From the NCBI GenBank assembly GCA_039794245.1, contig JBDIVS010000008.1:52830-116829 (forward strand): a stretch of 64,000 nt of DNA. Reading direction: 5' to 3'. Position numbers and translations under genes: made by a program. Shown one piece after another: positions 44,413 through 53,678 of this stretch (its first letter is position 1; the number at the start of each line of letters is the position of its first letter). Under the pieces are notes generated by a model. It ran no database searches. It saw nothing but the letters and a program-made list of their open reading frames with translations, and was not told the DNA's origin. The DNA is from DAITQM01 sp039794245 (GTDB lineage: Bacteria; Pseudomonadota; Gammaproteobacteria; Xanthomonadales; Wenzhouxiangellaceae).

Positions 44413-45645
44413 ATGCAGCAGTCAGCCAAGCGGCCGGCGCGGCCTTTCGACGTCATCGTTTATGGCGCCACCGGATTTACCGGCCGCCTGGTCGCCGAGT
44501 ATCTGAATGAACAGTACCATGACCTTGCCTGGACGATCGCCGGGCGTGATCGCGGGCGGCTGGAAGCGTTGCGCCGGGAGCTGGGCGCGCCAGAGCTGCC
44601 GATTCTGACCGCCGACAGCGGCGATCCGGCAGCGCTCGCCGCCATGGTCCAAAAAGCGCGCGTCGTTTGTACGACGGTCGGACCCTACACGCGCTACGGT
44701 TCGGAACTGGTTGCCGCCTGCGTTGCCCACGGCACCGATTATTGCGATCTGGCCGGCGAGGTGCCGTGGATGCGGCAGATGATCGAAGGCCATGAAGCGC
44801 AAGCCCGGTCTTCGGGTGCCCGTATCGTGCACTGCTGCGGTTTCGATTCGATCCCGTCCGACCTTGGCGTCTTTTTTCTGCAACGCGAAGCCAAGCGCCG
44901 CTTCGGCGAGACTTGCCGGCGTGTCCGGATGCGCGTCGCAAAACTGAAAGGCGCCTTCAGCGGCGGCACTTTCGCCAGCCTCATCGGTGTCGTGGAGGCG
45001 GCGCGCGCCGATCGAACGATCGCCCGGCTGCTCAAGAACCCCGAGGCCCTGGTGCCGGACGCACCACCGGCCCAACGCCGCCGGCGGGAACCCGGCGGCG
45101 TGGTCTTCGATGCCGACTTCGCCTCGTGGCGCGCACCGTTCGTGATGGCCGGCATCAATACCCGGGTCGTGCGCCGCACCCACGCCCTGCTCGGCCGGCC
45201 GTGGGGCGACGATTTTGAGTACGACGAAGCCCTGCTGACCGGCGCCGGCCCGGCCGGGCGGTGGCGGGCAATCAAGGTGGCGGCTGGGCTCGGCGCCCTG
45301 ATGGCCGCCGCCGCGACGCGGCCCGGCCGGGCGTTGCTGCATGCGCTGCTGCCGAAACCAGGCGAGGGGCCGGGGCGCGAGGCGCGCGAAAAAGGCGGCT
45401 TCGTTTTAGTATTCATAGGCGAAACCGCCGGCGGCCGCACGCTGCGGGCCGAAGTCCGCGGCCGGCGCGATCCGGGTTATGGCGCGACCAGCCGGATGCT
45501 CGGCGAAAGCGCCGTGTGCCTGGCCTGCGACGAAGCGATCGCCGGCATCCCCGGCGGCTTCTGGACCCCCGCCGGTGCCCTCGGCGAAACCCTCATCGAT
45601 CGCCTGCAACGCAACGCCGGCCTGACATTCAGCATTCTCGACTGA
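44413..45645 (+). CDS. Saccharopine dehydrogenase-like NADP-binding protein (possible trans-acting enoyl reductase)
   Basis: A 410-residue oxidoreductase-like protein. It has an N-terminal Rossmann motif (VIVYGATGFTGRLVAEYL), then GRDRGRLEALRRELG, VVCTTVGPYTRYGSELVAAC, GTDYCDLAGEVPWMRQMI and CCGFDSIPSDLGVFFLQ. These are hallmarks of the saccharopine dehydrogenase-like group that includes mycobacterial trans-acting enoyl reductases. No lipid or polyketide genes lie nearby, so the substrate is open. It is monocistronic by position. Confidence 0.85.
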   Translation: MQQSAKRPARPFDVIVYGATGFTGRLVAEYLNEQYHDLAWTIAGRDRGRLEALRRELGAPELPILTADSGDPAALAAMVQKARVVCTTVGPYTRYGSELVAACVAHGTDYCDLAGEVPWMRQMIEGHEAQARSSGARIVHCCGFDSIPSDLGVFFLQREAKRRFGETCRRVRMRVAKLKGAFSGGTFASLIGVVEAARADRTIARLLKNPEALVPDAPPAQRRRREPGGVVFDADFASWRAPFVMAGINTRVVRRTHALLGRPWGDDFEYDEALLTGAGPAGRWRAIKVAAGLGALMAAAATRPGRALLHALLPKPGEGPGREAREKGGFVLVFIGETAGGRTLRAEVRGRRDPGYGATSRMLGESAVCLACDEAIAGIPGGFWTPAGALGETLIDRLQRNAGLTFSILD

Positions 45646-45723
45646 GACTACCGGGGCTGTTCAAGAAATGAATTTCACTAGTCCCTCTAGTCCATCTATG
45701 CCAATTTTGGCTGGACGCGCAGC

Positions 45724-46515
45724 CTAGGCGCTACGCCGGGTATTTTGCCAATTCGCCACCTGCTCATGAAAACGCGCTTCCCAGGCGCGCTGGTTGGCGA
45801 CTGCGTCGCGGATGAATGGGCTTTTTTTGACGGCGCCGAGAAAGATATCGGCGAACCATTTGCCGGGCGGGCGCAGCGGCCGGCTGACGTGGATCAACAG
45901 CACGACGCGCTCTTCGTTGCTGCCGTTGCGCACTTCGTGATAGCGCGTGTCGTCGAACAGAAAACTCTGCCCTTCGGCCCAGCGGTATTCCCGGTCCTCG
46001 ACCCGGATCCAGCAGGCCGGGTCATCCGGCACCTTGAGCCCCAGGTGATAAGTCAGCATCGCCTTGGTCACGCCGCGGTGGCGCGGCAGGTGGGCGCCGG
46101 GATTGAGGATCGAGAAAAAGGCGCTTTGCAGCCCCGGGATCTGGCCGACCAGCCGGGCGGTCACCGGACAACGCGCGCAGTTCATGTCGCTGCGCGCCCC
46201 GTAACCGTACAGGAAAAACGCCGTCCACTGCCGCTCGCGGGCGATCCGGGAATGATCGGGGGAGATCTCCTGCAGGGCCGGCAGATAATCGCGGTAAGCG
46301 CGCACCGCGTCGAGTTCGCGGCGGATCTGGCGCCAGTGTTCCTCGAGCATCCGGGTCCACGGCAGGGATCGGGGGTCGTACACCGGCGGGTCGCCGAGCA
46401 GCGATGAACCGGCGATCAGGCGGTTGAACAGATGTCGGCTGCGGCGACCGATCCACAATATGAGCTGCCGGGTCAAATCCTCGTCGTGCAAAGTGCCATT
46501 GTTGCAGTTGTCCAT
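45724..46515 (-). CDS. Aspartyl/asparaginyl beta-hydroxylase family protein
   Basis: A 263-residue Fe(II)/2-oxoglutarate dioxygenase of the AspH/LpxO family. The iron ligands look to be the His in LPRHRGVTKAMLTYHLGLKV and the His in DDTRYHEVRNGSNEERVVLL, with the nearby Arg for 2-oxoglutarate. QSAFFSILNPGAHL is also typical. Members hydroxylate protein Asp/Asn or, as in LpxO, the acyl chains of lipid A; which applies here is unclear. I chose ATG 46515 because GGAG lies 9 bases upstream; 46557 is possible. It follows the desaturase gene after a 242-base gap. Confidence 0.82.
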   Translation of the reverse strand: MDNCNNGTLHDEDLTRQLILWIGRRSRHLFNRLIAGSSLLGDPPVYDPRSLPWTRMLEEHWRQIRRELDAVRAYRDYLPALQEISPDHSRIARERQWTAFFLYGYGARSDMNCARCPVTARLVGQIPGLQSAFFSILNPGAHLPRHRGVTKAMLTYHLGLKVPDDPACWIRVEDREYRWAEGQSFLFDDTRYHEVRNGSNEERVVLLIHVSRPLRPPGKWFADIFLGAVKKSPFIRDAVANQRAWEARFHEQVANWQNTRRSA

Positions 46516-46757
46516 CTCGGGGCTCCGTCTCTGTCCCCGGATCGTGCATGCCGTCATCGACCTCCGGCGATCAGCGGTCCAGCACCCCGTTCCTCTCTAT
46601 GTACCGCGGCGAATACGACCTGTTTCGCACACGATCCGTTGCTCGTCGTTCGGCAATCAAGACCCAATCGGAGGGGAGAGTATTACGGTGCCGGCCGTGC
46701 GGCCGGTCACGATGGCAAGAGAGCCGGCCGCGATCAGGCCGCCGCCGGCCTTGGGAA
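46516..46757. other. Intergenic region between the desaturase and hydroxylase genes
   Basis: Contains a GC-rich hairpin GTGCCGGCC / GGCCGGTCAC near 46689-46711, a possible terminator of the desaturase transcript. The rest shows no gene. Confidence 0.45.
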
Positions 46758-47921
46758 TCAGGCGGATTGCAGGCTGCGGCGCAGGAGAAACTGCAAGCGC
46801 TGCTGTTGCATCTTTAGGCGGTAATCGAGTTCCCTGAAGCGGCTGGCCAACGCCGTCCGCTGCCAGCGGTCGCGCAGTACCTGCGAACTGTCGTGCAATT
46901 TGCCGGCCTGGAGTTTCTGCCAGTGCTGCACCGTTTCGATGAAATGACGGTATTCCTGTTCGAGCACATCCTGCCAGCGCTGCGACTGCTCTTCGCCCTG
47001 GGCGGCGAGGCGCTCGCGGGCCTGCTTGAACAGCATGTGGATGCGCGCCCGGCGGATCTTGAAGGCCGGCACGCGGCGCAGGCTGTGCGCCTGACCGAGC
47101 AGGGTATTGAACAGGATGAACCACTTGCCCATATCGAGGTGCCACCAGCGCACGCCGTTGCGGTAATCGCCCATGAAGGCGTGGTGGAAATTGTGGTAGC
47201 CCTCGCCCCAGGTCAAAAACGCCATCAGGTGGCTGTCACGGGCCGTGTTGTCGTCGCTGTAAGTCTGGTGGCCGACAAAGTGGGCCAGCGAGTTGATGAA
47301 AAAGGTCAGATGGTGATTGACCACCAGGCGGAGCACGCCGCCGAGCAGCAGCACGCCCCACGGATCGCCGACGGCAAAACCGAGGGCGAGCGGCAGGCCG
47401 AGGTTCATCGCCCAGGTCAGCGCCCAATAGTGCCGGTGCTGCCAGGCGACCAGGGGCTCGGCGCTCAGATCCTTGACTTTGGCGTAATCGACCTCGCCCG
47501 ACGGCCAGTCGCGGATCATCCAGCCCATGTGGCTGAACCACAGGCCGAGCTTGGCCGAATACGGGTCGCGTCCGTTGTCATCGACATAGCGGTGGTGGGC
47601 GCGATGGCGCGCCGCCCAGATCAGCACGCTGTTTTGCAGCGCCTGGGCGCCGAACAGGATATAGAACAATTTCAGCGGCCAGCGCGCCTGATAGCTGCGG
47701 TGCGACCACAGGCGGTGGTAGCCGCCGGTGATGCTCAGGCCGTTCAGCATCAGGAAAACGAAAAACGACCACCAGGCAAAAGCGCCGTAGCCGAAGGTGA
47801 TCTCGTACCACGGCACCAGGGTCAGCGCTGCGAGATTGCTGATGAGGAAAAAACCGGCCACCGGCCACAGAAGACGCGGCTTGGGGGCTTTGGCGGGAGG
47901 GGCTGTCGATTTCATTTTCAC
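46758..47921 (-). CDS. Acyl-CoA desaturase (stearoyl-CoA delta-9 type)
   Basis: A 387-residue membrane di-iron desaturase with all three histidine boxes: HRLWSH, HRAHH and HNFHH, in the order and spacing of the delta-9 acyl-CoA family, plus four hydrophobic helices. It inserts a double bond in acyl chains and so controls membrane fluidity. A C-terminal extension of about 100 residues is Gln/Arg/Leu-rich and probably coiled coil (HFIETVQHWQKLQAGKLHD). It starts 13 bases after the antiporter stop, so the two may be cotranscribed. Confidence 0.92.
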   Translation of the reverse strand: MKMKSTAPPAKAPKPRLLWPVAGFFLISNLAALTLVPWYEITFGYGAFAWWSFFVFLMLNGLSITGGYHRLWSHRSYQARWPLKLFYILFGAQALQNSVLIWAARHRAHHRYVDDNGRDPYSAKLGLWFSHMGWMIRDWPSGEVDYAKVKDLSAEPLVAWQHRHYWALTWAMNLGLPLALGFAVGDPWGVLLLGGVLRLVVNHHLTFFINSLAHFVGHQTYSDDNTARDSHLMAFLTWGEGYHNFHHAFMGDYRNGVRWWHLDMGKWFILFNTLLGQAHSLRRVPAFKIRRARIHMLFKQARERLAAQGEEQSQRWQDVLEQEYRHFIETVQHWQKLQAGKLHDSSQVLRDRWQRTALASRFRELDYRLKMQQQRLQFLLRRSLQSA

Positions 47922-47934
47922 AGTGTACCTGTTC

Positions 47935-49773
47935 TCAGTGCGCGGCGGGTGAAGTTTCCGTGATCTCCCCGGCCTGGCCGGGTGCAGCGGCGCCGTTGAC
48001 TGGCGCGAAGGACAATATCCGCCAGCCGGCGCCGGGCGCGAACCTCAGTTCCGGCGAGGAAAGGTGCAGCTTGCCGTTCGGATCCAGCGCCCCGATCAGG
48101 ACCGTCTCCGGACTGGCCTGCTTGCGCCACAGATCCCATGAATAGCGTTCGTTGAGCGGCGTCCGCTGGATCGTCCAACCCTGTTCGAGGCGCTCGTTCA
48201 GACAATCCAAAGTCGCCTCCCCGGCGAACGCGATCAGCCCGCGCTGTTGCCGCGACAAGCGCCTTTGCTCTTGTGCCGCGCCGCCGGCCAGCGCTAATTG
48301 AAACGTCCGGTGCTGGCCGAACTGGCGGGCCAGCGCCTTGCACAGCAGGGCATTGTAAAAATCGTTGCGCGTGGCGCACAACACGTAGTTGAGATGGTGC
48401 GTCGTGACCCAGTCACGGGCGTGTTCGGACAGGATCTCGCCGTAATAGACCTCGAGGCCGGCGAGCCGGGCGGCCTTGAGGCGCTGCCAAACGCCATCGA
48501 CGATCAAGACACTGAGTCCGAGATCCTTCAGGACTTCCGCCAACCGCACCGACCACGGCGAAGCGCCGACGATCAACAGACCGTTTTCGGCCGCCGCCGA
48601 CAATTCCAGGTGCCGGGCCAACGGCGCCAGGGTTAACCCATAGCCCAGGACGGAGGCCAGGATGACCCCGAACACCGCCGGTTGCAGGACCGCGGCGTCG
48701 GCGAATCCGGCGGCGATAAGGCCGGGGCCGAACAACCCTGCGGTGGCCGCGGCGACGATGCCGCGCGGCGCGAACCAGGCGAGCAGCGTGCGGTCGGCGG
48801 CGCGCATTTTGGCACCCAGCGTGGCGAGCCAGACGGCCAGCGGCCGGACCACGACCATGAAGACGGCGATCATCGCGACCGTCCGCCAGCCGATCGCCCC
48901 GAGATCGGCGAGTTGCAGATTGGCGGTGAGCAGGATGAACAGCACCGAGATCAACAGCACACCGAGGCTTTGCTTGAAGCGGCGCAGTTCTTCCAGGCCA
49001 CCGAGCGGCATGTTGCCGAGCACCATGCCCATCAGCGTCACGGCCAAAAGACCGGCTTCGTGCTGCACCTGGTTGGTCAGCACGTAAACGACCATCACCA
49101 GGACCATCATCAACGGCGGCTTGAGGTGCTCGGGGACGTAGCCCAGTTGATAGGTGCGGCCGATCAGCCAGCCGCCGATGCCGCCGAGGACCAGCGAGGC
49201 GACCAGCGCCCCGCCGAGGGCGAGCAGCGTTTCGCTGAGGCCGTGGCCGGTACCGCTATAGGTGAAATACTGATAGGTCAAGACCGCGAGCAGCACGCCG
49301 ATCGGATCGTTGACGATGCCTTCCCATTTCAAAAGCGAGGCCGAATCCTGGTTGAGCCGGGCGCCGCGCAGCATCGGGATGATCACCGTCGGCCCGGTGA
49401 CCACCAAGATCGCCGCCAGCACCAGCGCCACCGGCCAGCTCAACCCGCCGACGTAATGCGCCGCCAGCGCGCCGAGGCCCCAGGCCAGCGGCGGGCCGGC
49501 GACGACCAGGCGGCCGATGCCGTGGCCGACGCGGCGGAATTCGCGCAATTCCAGATCGAGCCCGCCCTCGAACAGGATGATCGCCACGCCAAGCCCGATC
49601 AGGGCGGCAAATTCCGCGCTGCCAAGCTCGATCCTGAGCACGCCGGTCAAAGGGCCGATCAACAAGCCGGTGGCGATCAGGATCACGATCGACGGCAGGC
49701 GCAGCCGCCAGGCCAGCCACTGCGAAACCAACCCCGCGGTGAGCACGATCAACAAGTTTGCCGCCGGACTCAT
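47935..49773 (-). CDS. Cation:proton antiporter with C-terminal TrkA-N-like domain
   Basis: A 612-residue CPA-family Na+/K+:H+ antiporter. The first about 400 residues form 12 or 13 membrane helices (IILFEGGLDLELREF; KWEGIVNDPIGVLLAVLTY with the ND-type ion-binding pair). A Rossmann domain follows (NGLLIVGASPWSVRLAEVLK), then a TrkA-C-like end. It would exchange cations for protons, possibly gated by nucleotide. ATG 49773 follows GGAGAAACG and overlaps the hemH stop (ATGA). The ion is not predictable from the sequence alone. Confidence 0.88.
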   Translation of the reverse strand: MSPAANLLIVLTAGLVSQWLAWRLRLPSIVILIATGLLIGPLTGVLRIELGSAEFAALIGLGVAIILFEGGLDLELREFRRVGHGIGRLVVAGPPLAWGLGALAAHYVGGLSWPVALVLAAILVVTGPTVIIPMLRGARLNQDSASLLKWEGIVNDPIGVLLAVLTYQYFTYSGTGHGLSETLLALGGALVASLVLGGIGGWLIGRTYQLGYVPEHLKPPLMMVLVMVVYVLTNQVQHEAGLLAVTLMGMVLGNMPLGGLEELRRFKQSLGVLLISVLFILLTANLQLADLGAIGWRTVAMIAVFMVVVRPLAVWLATLGAKMRAADRTLLAWFAPRGIVAAATAGLFGPGLIAAGFADAAVLQPAVFGVILASVLGYGLTLAPLARHLELSAAAENGLLIVGASPWSVRLAEVLKDLGLSVLIVDGVWQRLKAARLAGLEVYYGEILSEHARDWVTTHHLNYVLCATRNDFYNALLCKALARQFGQHRTFQLALAGGAAQEQRRLSRQQRGLIAFAGEATLDCLNERLEQGWTIQRTPLNERYSWDLWRKQASPETVLIGALDPNGKLHLSSPELRFAPGAGWRILSFAPVNGAAAPGQAGEITETSPAAH

Positions 49774-50858
49774 CGTTTCTCCGGGTGTGGACACAGACCG
49801 CCTGTTGCGGCCCGGGCTGACTCGGCGCTCTCTTCCGGCCAGCCGGCCAGGTGCCGTTCGATCAGCGCGCTCAGCGCCGCAACATGGGCGGCACTGTCGT
49901 TCAGCGCCGGCAGGTAATCGCAGCGCCGGCCGCCGGCGGCAAGGAACGCCTCACGCCCCTGGAGCGCGATCTCTTCGAGCGTTTCCAGGCAATCGACGGC
50001 GAAACCCGGACACACCACCTGGACATGGCCGATACCCTCTGAAGCGAGTTGCCTGAGCGTCTCGCCAGTCGCTGGGGTCAGCCAGGCCCCGGGGCCGAAA
50101 CGCGACTGGAACGTGACCTGCCAGCTTTCCGGCACGAGGCCGGCCCGCTCGGCGATCTGCCGGGCGCTCGTCCGGCACAGCTCGGCATAAGGATCGCCGG
50201 CTAGACAATACCGCTCCGGAATGCCGTGAAACGAGAACAACAACCGCTCGCCGGCACCGTGCCGGGCGCGGTATTCGGCAATCGCCGCCGCCACCGCATC
50301 CAGCCAGCCGGCATCGGCGCTGTAATCGTTGATGAACCGCACTTCCGGCAGGCGCCGGCGGCGGCGCAGATGCGCGCTGACCGCATCGAACACCGAGGCG
50401 GTGGTCGTCGCCGAGTACTGCGGATACAAAGGCAGCACCAAAAGCCGCCGCACGCCGGCGGCGAGCAGCATGTCGAGCACCTCGCCGATCGCCGGCCGGC
50501 CGTAACGCATGGCGAGCGCCACCTGGACCCGGCGGGCGGCGAGCCGGGCGCCGACCGCCGCCGCCAGGCGCTCGCTGAACACCTTCAGCGGCGAACCGCC
50601 TGGCTGCCAGATGCGCCGGTAAAGCGCCACCGAACGCCCGGCACGCAACGGCAGGATCACAAGGCGCAGCAGCACCCACCACAAAAGGCGCGGCGCCTCG
50701 ACGACCCGCGGGTCAGACAGAAAGTCGCGCAGATAACGGCGAACGGCCCGGCGCCCGGCGTGCTCGGGGGTGCCGAGATTGACCATCAGCACCGCAGTGG
50801 CACAACTTGGGCCCGGCGTTAAGCGAATATCGGCCGTTTTTTCTGCTGTCGCGTTCAT
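49770..50858 (-). CDS. hemH: Ferrochelatase
   Basis: A 362-residue ferrochelatase that inserts Fe2+ into protoporphyrin IX. VLMVNLGTPEHAGRRAVRRYL, LVLPLYPQYSATTTASVFDA and the catalytic His in LLFSFHGIPERY are present, as are CLAGDPYAELC and FQSRFGPGAWLTP. The length is normal. It is the first gene of a minus-strand set with the antiporter (4-base overlap) and desaturase. Confidence 0.95.
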   Translation of the reverse strand: MNATAEKTADIRLTPGPSCATAVLMVNLGTPEHAGRRAVRRYLRDFLSDPRVVEAPRLLWWVLLRLVILPLRAGRSVALYRRIWQPGGSPLKVFSERLAAAVGARLAARRVQVALAMRYGRPAIGEVLDMLLAAGVRRLLVLPLYPQYSATTTASVFDAVSAHLRRRRRLPEVRFINDYSADAGWLDAVAAAIAEYRARHGAGERLLFSFHGIPERYCLAGDPYAELCRTSARQIAERAGLVPESWQVTFQSRFGPGAWLTPATGETLRQLASEGIGHVQVVCPGFAVDCLETLEEIALQGREAFLAAGGRRCDYLPALNDSAAHVAALSALIERHLAGWPEESAESARAATGGLCPHPEKR

Positions 50859-51008
50859 GCAACAGTCTCTCCACTCAGCAAGACGGTTCCGGATAGAACC
50901 TCAAGCATGGCATAGATTTCATCGGAGTCGGCAGCCGAAACGTGCCGTTGCCGTTTTGCAACAACGCGGATCCACCCTGTCCATCGCCCGAAAAACGGGC
51001 CTAATCGC

Positions 51009-51037
51009 TTGATTCTCCAAGCCTATCGGCATAGCAT
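51009..51037 (+). promoter_or_regulatory. Candidate promoter of the IPTL-CTERM protein gene
   Basis: TTGATT and TAGCAT are spaced by 17 bases and end 28 bases before the ATG at 51066. This supports that start rather than an earlier in-frame one at 51009. Confidence 0.5.
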
Positions 51038-51065
51038 AGAGGCCGTTGAACGGGGAAGGTCGGCG

Positions 51066-51995
51066 ATGCAATTGTTATTGTCCCAAACGGGCCTGAACAC
51101 AGTGAGGCGCGCCGCATTGGCGGCGCCGTTCCTCGCCGGCGCGCTCTATGCCCACGCCGCACCGTTCGGCTATGCAATCAATTCCGACGGCTTTATGGTG
51201 CCGGAAAACGAGATCGACAATCTCTATCATATCGATCTTGCCACCGGCGATGCCGAGCGCCTCGGACCGACCGGCTTCCTTGACCTCGAGGGTCTGGCCT
51301 TCGGCGCCGATGACCAGCTCTACGGTGCCGATGACGAGAGTAAATCGCTCGTCGTACTGAGTCAGGCGAGCGGCCAGGGCATCGCCGTCGGCTCTCTGCC
51401 CGGCAATCTGCGCCTGCCCGCCGGCCAGTTTTTCGATTTCGGCCTGGCCACGAGCTGCACCGGCCTGCTTCTGTCGTCCGACAACGCCCAGGCGTTATAC
51501 CGGGTCGATGAAGCGACCGGCGAGGCGGTGTTGATCGGCGAGACCGGGGCGCCGCTGACCGCTCTCGCGGTCCGCGGCGACGAAGTGTTCGGGATCGGCG
51601 ACGGGCAGCGGGCGCCGAACCTGTACCGCGTCGATCCGGCGGCCGGCACGGCGACGCTCGTCGGCCCGCTGACCGGTGCCGCGCCTTACAACGACGCCGG
51701 CCTCGATTTCGACGAATCCGGCCGCCTGTGGGCCATCACCGACCGCCGGGACATGAATGCGCTCAGCCAGATCCTCGAGATCGACCCGGCAACCGGTGCC
51801 GCGACGGTGGTCGCCGAAACCCTGGGGGGCATCGAAAGCCTGGCGATCGCGCCGCCGGTGTGCGCGCCGGACGGCATTGGCGGCGGCCCGCCCGAACTGC
51901 AACGGGTTCCGACCCTGACGCCGGCGATGCTCACCGCCACTGCCGGTCTGCTGTTGCTGGTCGGTCTTTATTTCGCCCGCCGCCGGTTACGCTGA
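51066..51995 (+). CDS. Exported beta-propeller-like protein with IPTL-type C-terminal sorting signal
   Basis: A 309-residue protein. The signal peptide (about residues 1-35) ends near LYAHAAP. The body has repeated GLAFGADDQLYGADDESKSL, LLLSSDNAQALYRVDEATGE and PNLYRVDPAAGTATLVGPLT blocks that suggest a beta-propeller (DUF4394/YVTN-like). The tail VPTLTPAM plus a hydrophobic helix and RRRLR matches the IPTL-CTERM sorting motif, in which I/VPTL precedes a transmembrane stretch and an Arg cluster. Such tails are thought to be processed by an exosortase-like partner, which is not in this window. No function is assigned to the body. Confidence 0.8.
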   Translation: MQLLLSQTGLNTVRRAALAAPFLAGALYAHAAPFGYAINSDGFMVPENEIDNLYHIDLATGDAERLGPTGFLDLEGLAFGADDQLYGADDESKSLVVLSQASGQGIAVGSLPGNLRLPAGQFFDFGLATSCTGLLLSSDNAQALYRVDEATGEAVLIGETGAPLTALAVRGDEVFGIGDGQRAPNLYRVDPAAGTATLVGPLTGAAPYNDAGLDFDESGRLWAITDRRDMNALSQILEIDPATGAATVVAETLGGIESLAIAPPVCAPDGIGGGPPELQRVPTLTPAMLTATAGLLLLVGLYFARRRLR

Positions 51996-52111
51996 ACCGG
52001 CCGAACATCCAAGCCCCCGCCATCGCACCTGTAATGAATGCGGTGCGGTACACTGTCGCCAATCATCGTTCCGGTCAACCCGGCTCCGTTAACGTCAAGG
52101 GGTAACACACT

Positions 52112-52333
52112 ATGCTCGGTATCAGCTGGCCGCAAATCCTGATCCTTCTGGTCATCGTCATCCTGGTCTTCGGCACCAAGCGCCTGCGCACACTGGGTTC
52201 CGACCTGGGCAGCGCGATCCGCGACTTTCGAAAAGGGATGAAAGAGGAAGACGAGAAGGCGCCGCAATTGAAGGCCGACCCGCACGCCGCCGAACAATCC
52301 GCCGACGCCCGCAAACACGACGCCCGGTCCTGA
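52112..52333 (+). CDS. tatA: Sec-independent protein translocase subunit TatA
   Basis: A 73-residue protein with one transmembrane helix (PQILILLVIVILVF), the hinge FGTKRLRTLGSDLG, an amphipathic helix and a charged acidic tail. TatA forms the pore for folded twin-arginine substrates. It is first of tatABC. A GGTACACTG motif lies about 70 bases upstream as a possible -10 region. Confidence 0.95.
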   Translation: MLGISWPQILILLVIVILVFGTKRLRTLGSDLGSAIRDFRKGMKEEDEKAPQLKADPHAAEQSADARKHDARS

Positions 52334-52422
52334 GCCCGGAAAACCCGGGCCGGGAGTGACGATGTTCGCCCATCCCGTCTGCCGAGCACGATGTCTGCTT
52401 ATCGAGATGTTTGCCTCTCAAG

Positions 52423-52800
52423 ATGTTTGACATAGGCTTTTCCGAAATCCTGCTGCTGCTGGTCATCGGGCTCATCGTGCTCGGCCCGGAACGCCTGCCG
52501 CGCGTCGCCCGGACGATGGGTGCTTACCTCGGCAAGGCGCGCCGCGCTTTCGAGCAAGTCCGGCGCGAGATCAACCAGGAAATCGACGCCACCGAATTCC
52601 GCAAAACCTGGCAGCAAAGCATGCTGACAGCCAACAAGACCCTGCGCGAAATCGAGGAGGATGCCCGGCGGGCAGCGCTCGGCACCTCTGCCGCGCCGGA
52701 GTCGATGAAAGCTGCCGCACCCGACATCGGCGACAAAACCCGCAGCGTCAAGCCCTCCTCACCCACCGCCTTGCCGCCGGAGCGCAAAGGTGAAAACTGA
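52423..52800 (+). CDS. tatB: Sec-independent protein translocase subunit TatB
   Basis: A 125-residue protein beginning MFDIGFSEILLLLVIGLIVL, then GPERLPRVARTMG (TatB hinge with Glu-8-like residue) and an amphipathic helix. TatB receives substrates with TatC. ATG 52423 is chosen because MFDIGFSE is the family N-terminus. A hairpin (GCCCGG AAAA CCCGGGC) lies in the 89-base gap from tatA and might lower downstream expression. Confidence 0.95.
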   Translation: MFDIGFSEILLLLVIGLIVLGPERLPRVARTMGAYLGKARRAFEQVRREINQEIDATEFRKTWQQSMLTANKTLREIEEDARRAALGTSAAPESMKAAAPDIGDKTRSVKPSSPTALPPERKGEN

Positions 52801-53614
52801 GGAAAGCCAGGTCAACGAAGACCAGGCCGCCACCGGCGGGTCGATAAAGGACAACCCCACCGCATCCGCCACCGGCGCCGGCGCCGAAATGGGCCTGATC
52901 GAACATCTTGTCGAACTGCGCGCCCGGCTGCTGCGCGCCGCGCTCGCCGTGTTCGTCATCACGATCGGGCTCGTGCCGTTTTCGCGCCGGCTTTACGCCC
53001 TGATCGCCGAGCCTCTGGTCCGCCACCTGCCGGAAGGCAGCCAGATGATCGCGATCGACGTCGCGACGCCGTTTTTCACGCCGTTCAAACTGACGATGCT
53101 GAGCGGCCTGCTGCTCGCCATGCCGGTGATCATCTATCAGCTTTGGGCCTTCGTGGCACCCGGGTTGTATGTCCGGGAAAAGCATCTCGCCCGGCCGCTT
53201 TTGATTTCGGCAACGCTGTTGTTCTATCTCGGCTGCGCCTTCGCCTATTTCGTCGTCTTTCCGGTGATTTTCGCGTTTTTCACCGCCGCCGCGCCGGCCG
53301 GGGTCGCGGTGATGACCGATATCAGCCGTTACCTGGATTTCGTGATGACGCTGTTTTTCGCTTTCGGCATATCGTTCGAAGTGCCGGTGGCGCTGATCAT
53401 CCTGACCGCCCTCGGCGTCACGACCCCGGCGCAACTGGCCCACGCCCGGCCCTATGTGATCGTCGGCGCCTTCGCGCTCGGCATGATCCTGACGCCGCCC
53501 GATGCGATTTCGCAGAGCCTTATGGCCATTCCGATGTGGCTGTTGTACGAATTCGGCATCGTCGCCGCGCGTTTTTTGATCCGCCGTCCGGCGGCGACTG
53601 CGGCCGCCGATTGA
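52790..53614 (+). CDS. tatC: Sec-independent protein translocase subunit TatC
   Basis: A 274-residue six-helix membrane protein with the TatC core EMGLIEHLVELRARLLRA, VATPFFTPFKLTML, YQLWAFVAPGLYVREK and FALGMILTPPDAISQ. TatC recognises the twin-arginine motif. The start is a GTG overlapping tatB by 11 bases. An N-terminal extension of about 30 polar residues precedes the usual start, so an internal start is conceivable. Confidence 0.96.
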   Translation: MKTEESQVNEDQAATGGSIKDNPTASATGAGAEMGLIEHLVELRARLLRAALAVFVITIGLVPFSRRLYALIAEPLVRHLPEGSQMIAIDVATPFFTPFKLTMLSGLLLAMPVIIYQLWAFVAPGLYVREKHLARPLLISATLLFYLGCAFAYFVVFPVIFAFFTAAAPAGVAVMTDISRYLDFVMTLFFAFGISFEVPVALIILTALGVTTPAQLAHARPYVIVGAFALGMILTPPDAISQSLMAIPMWLLYEFGIVAARFLIRRPAATAAAD

Positions 53615-53678
53615 ATGCCCGCGGCCGGTCACCCGGCCGGTCTTACGGCATGCCCCTGCACAACACTCCGGCGGTAAC

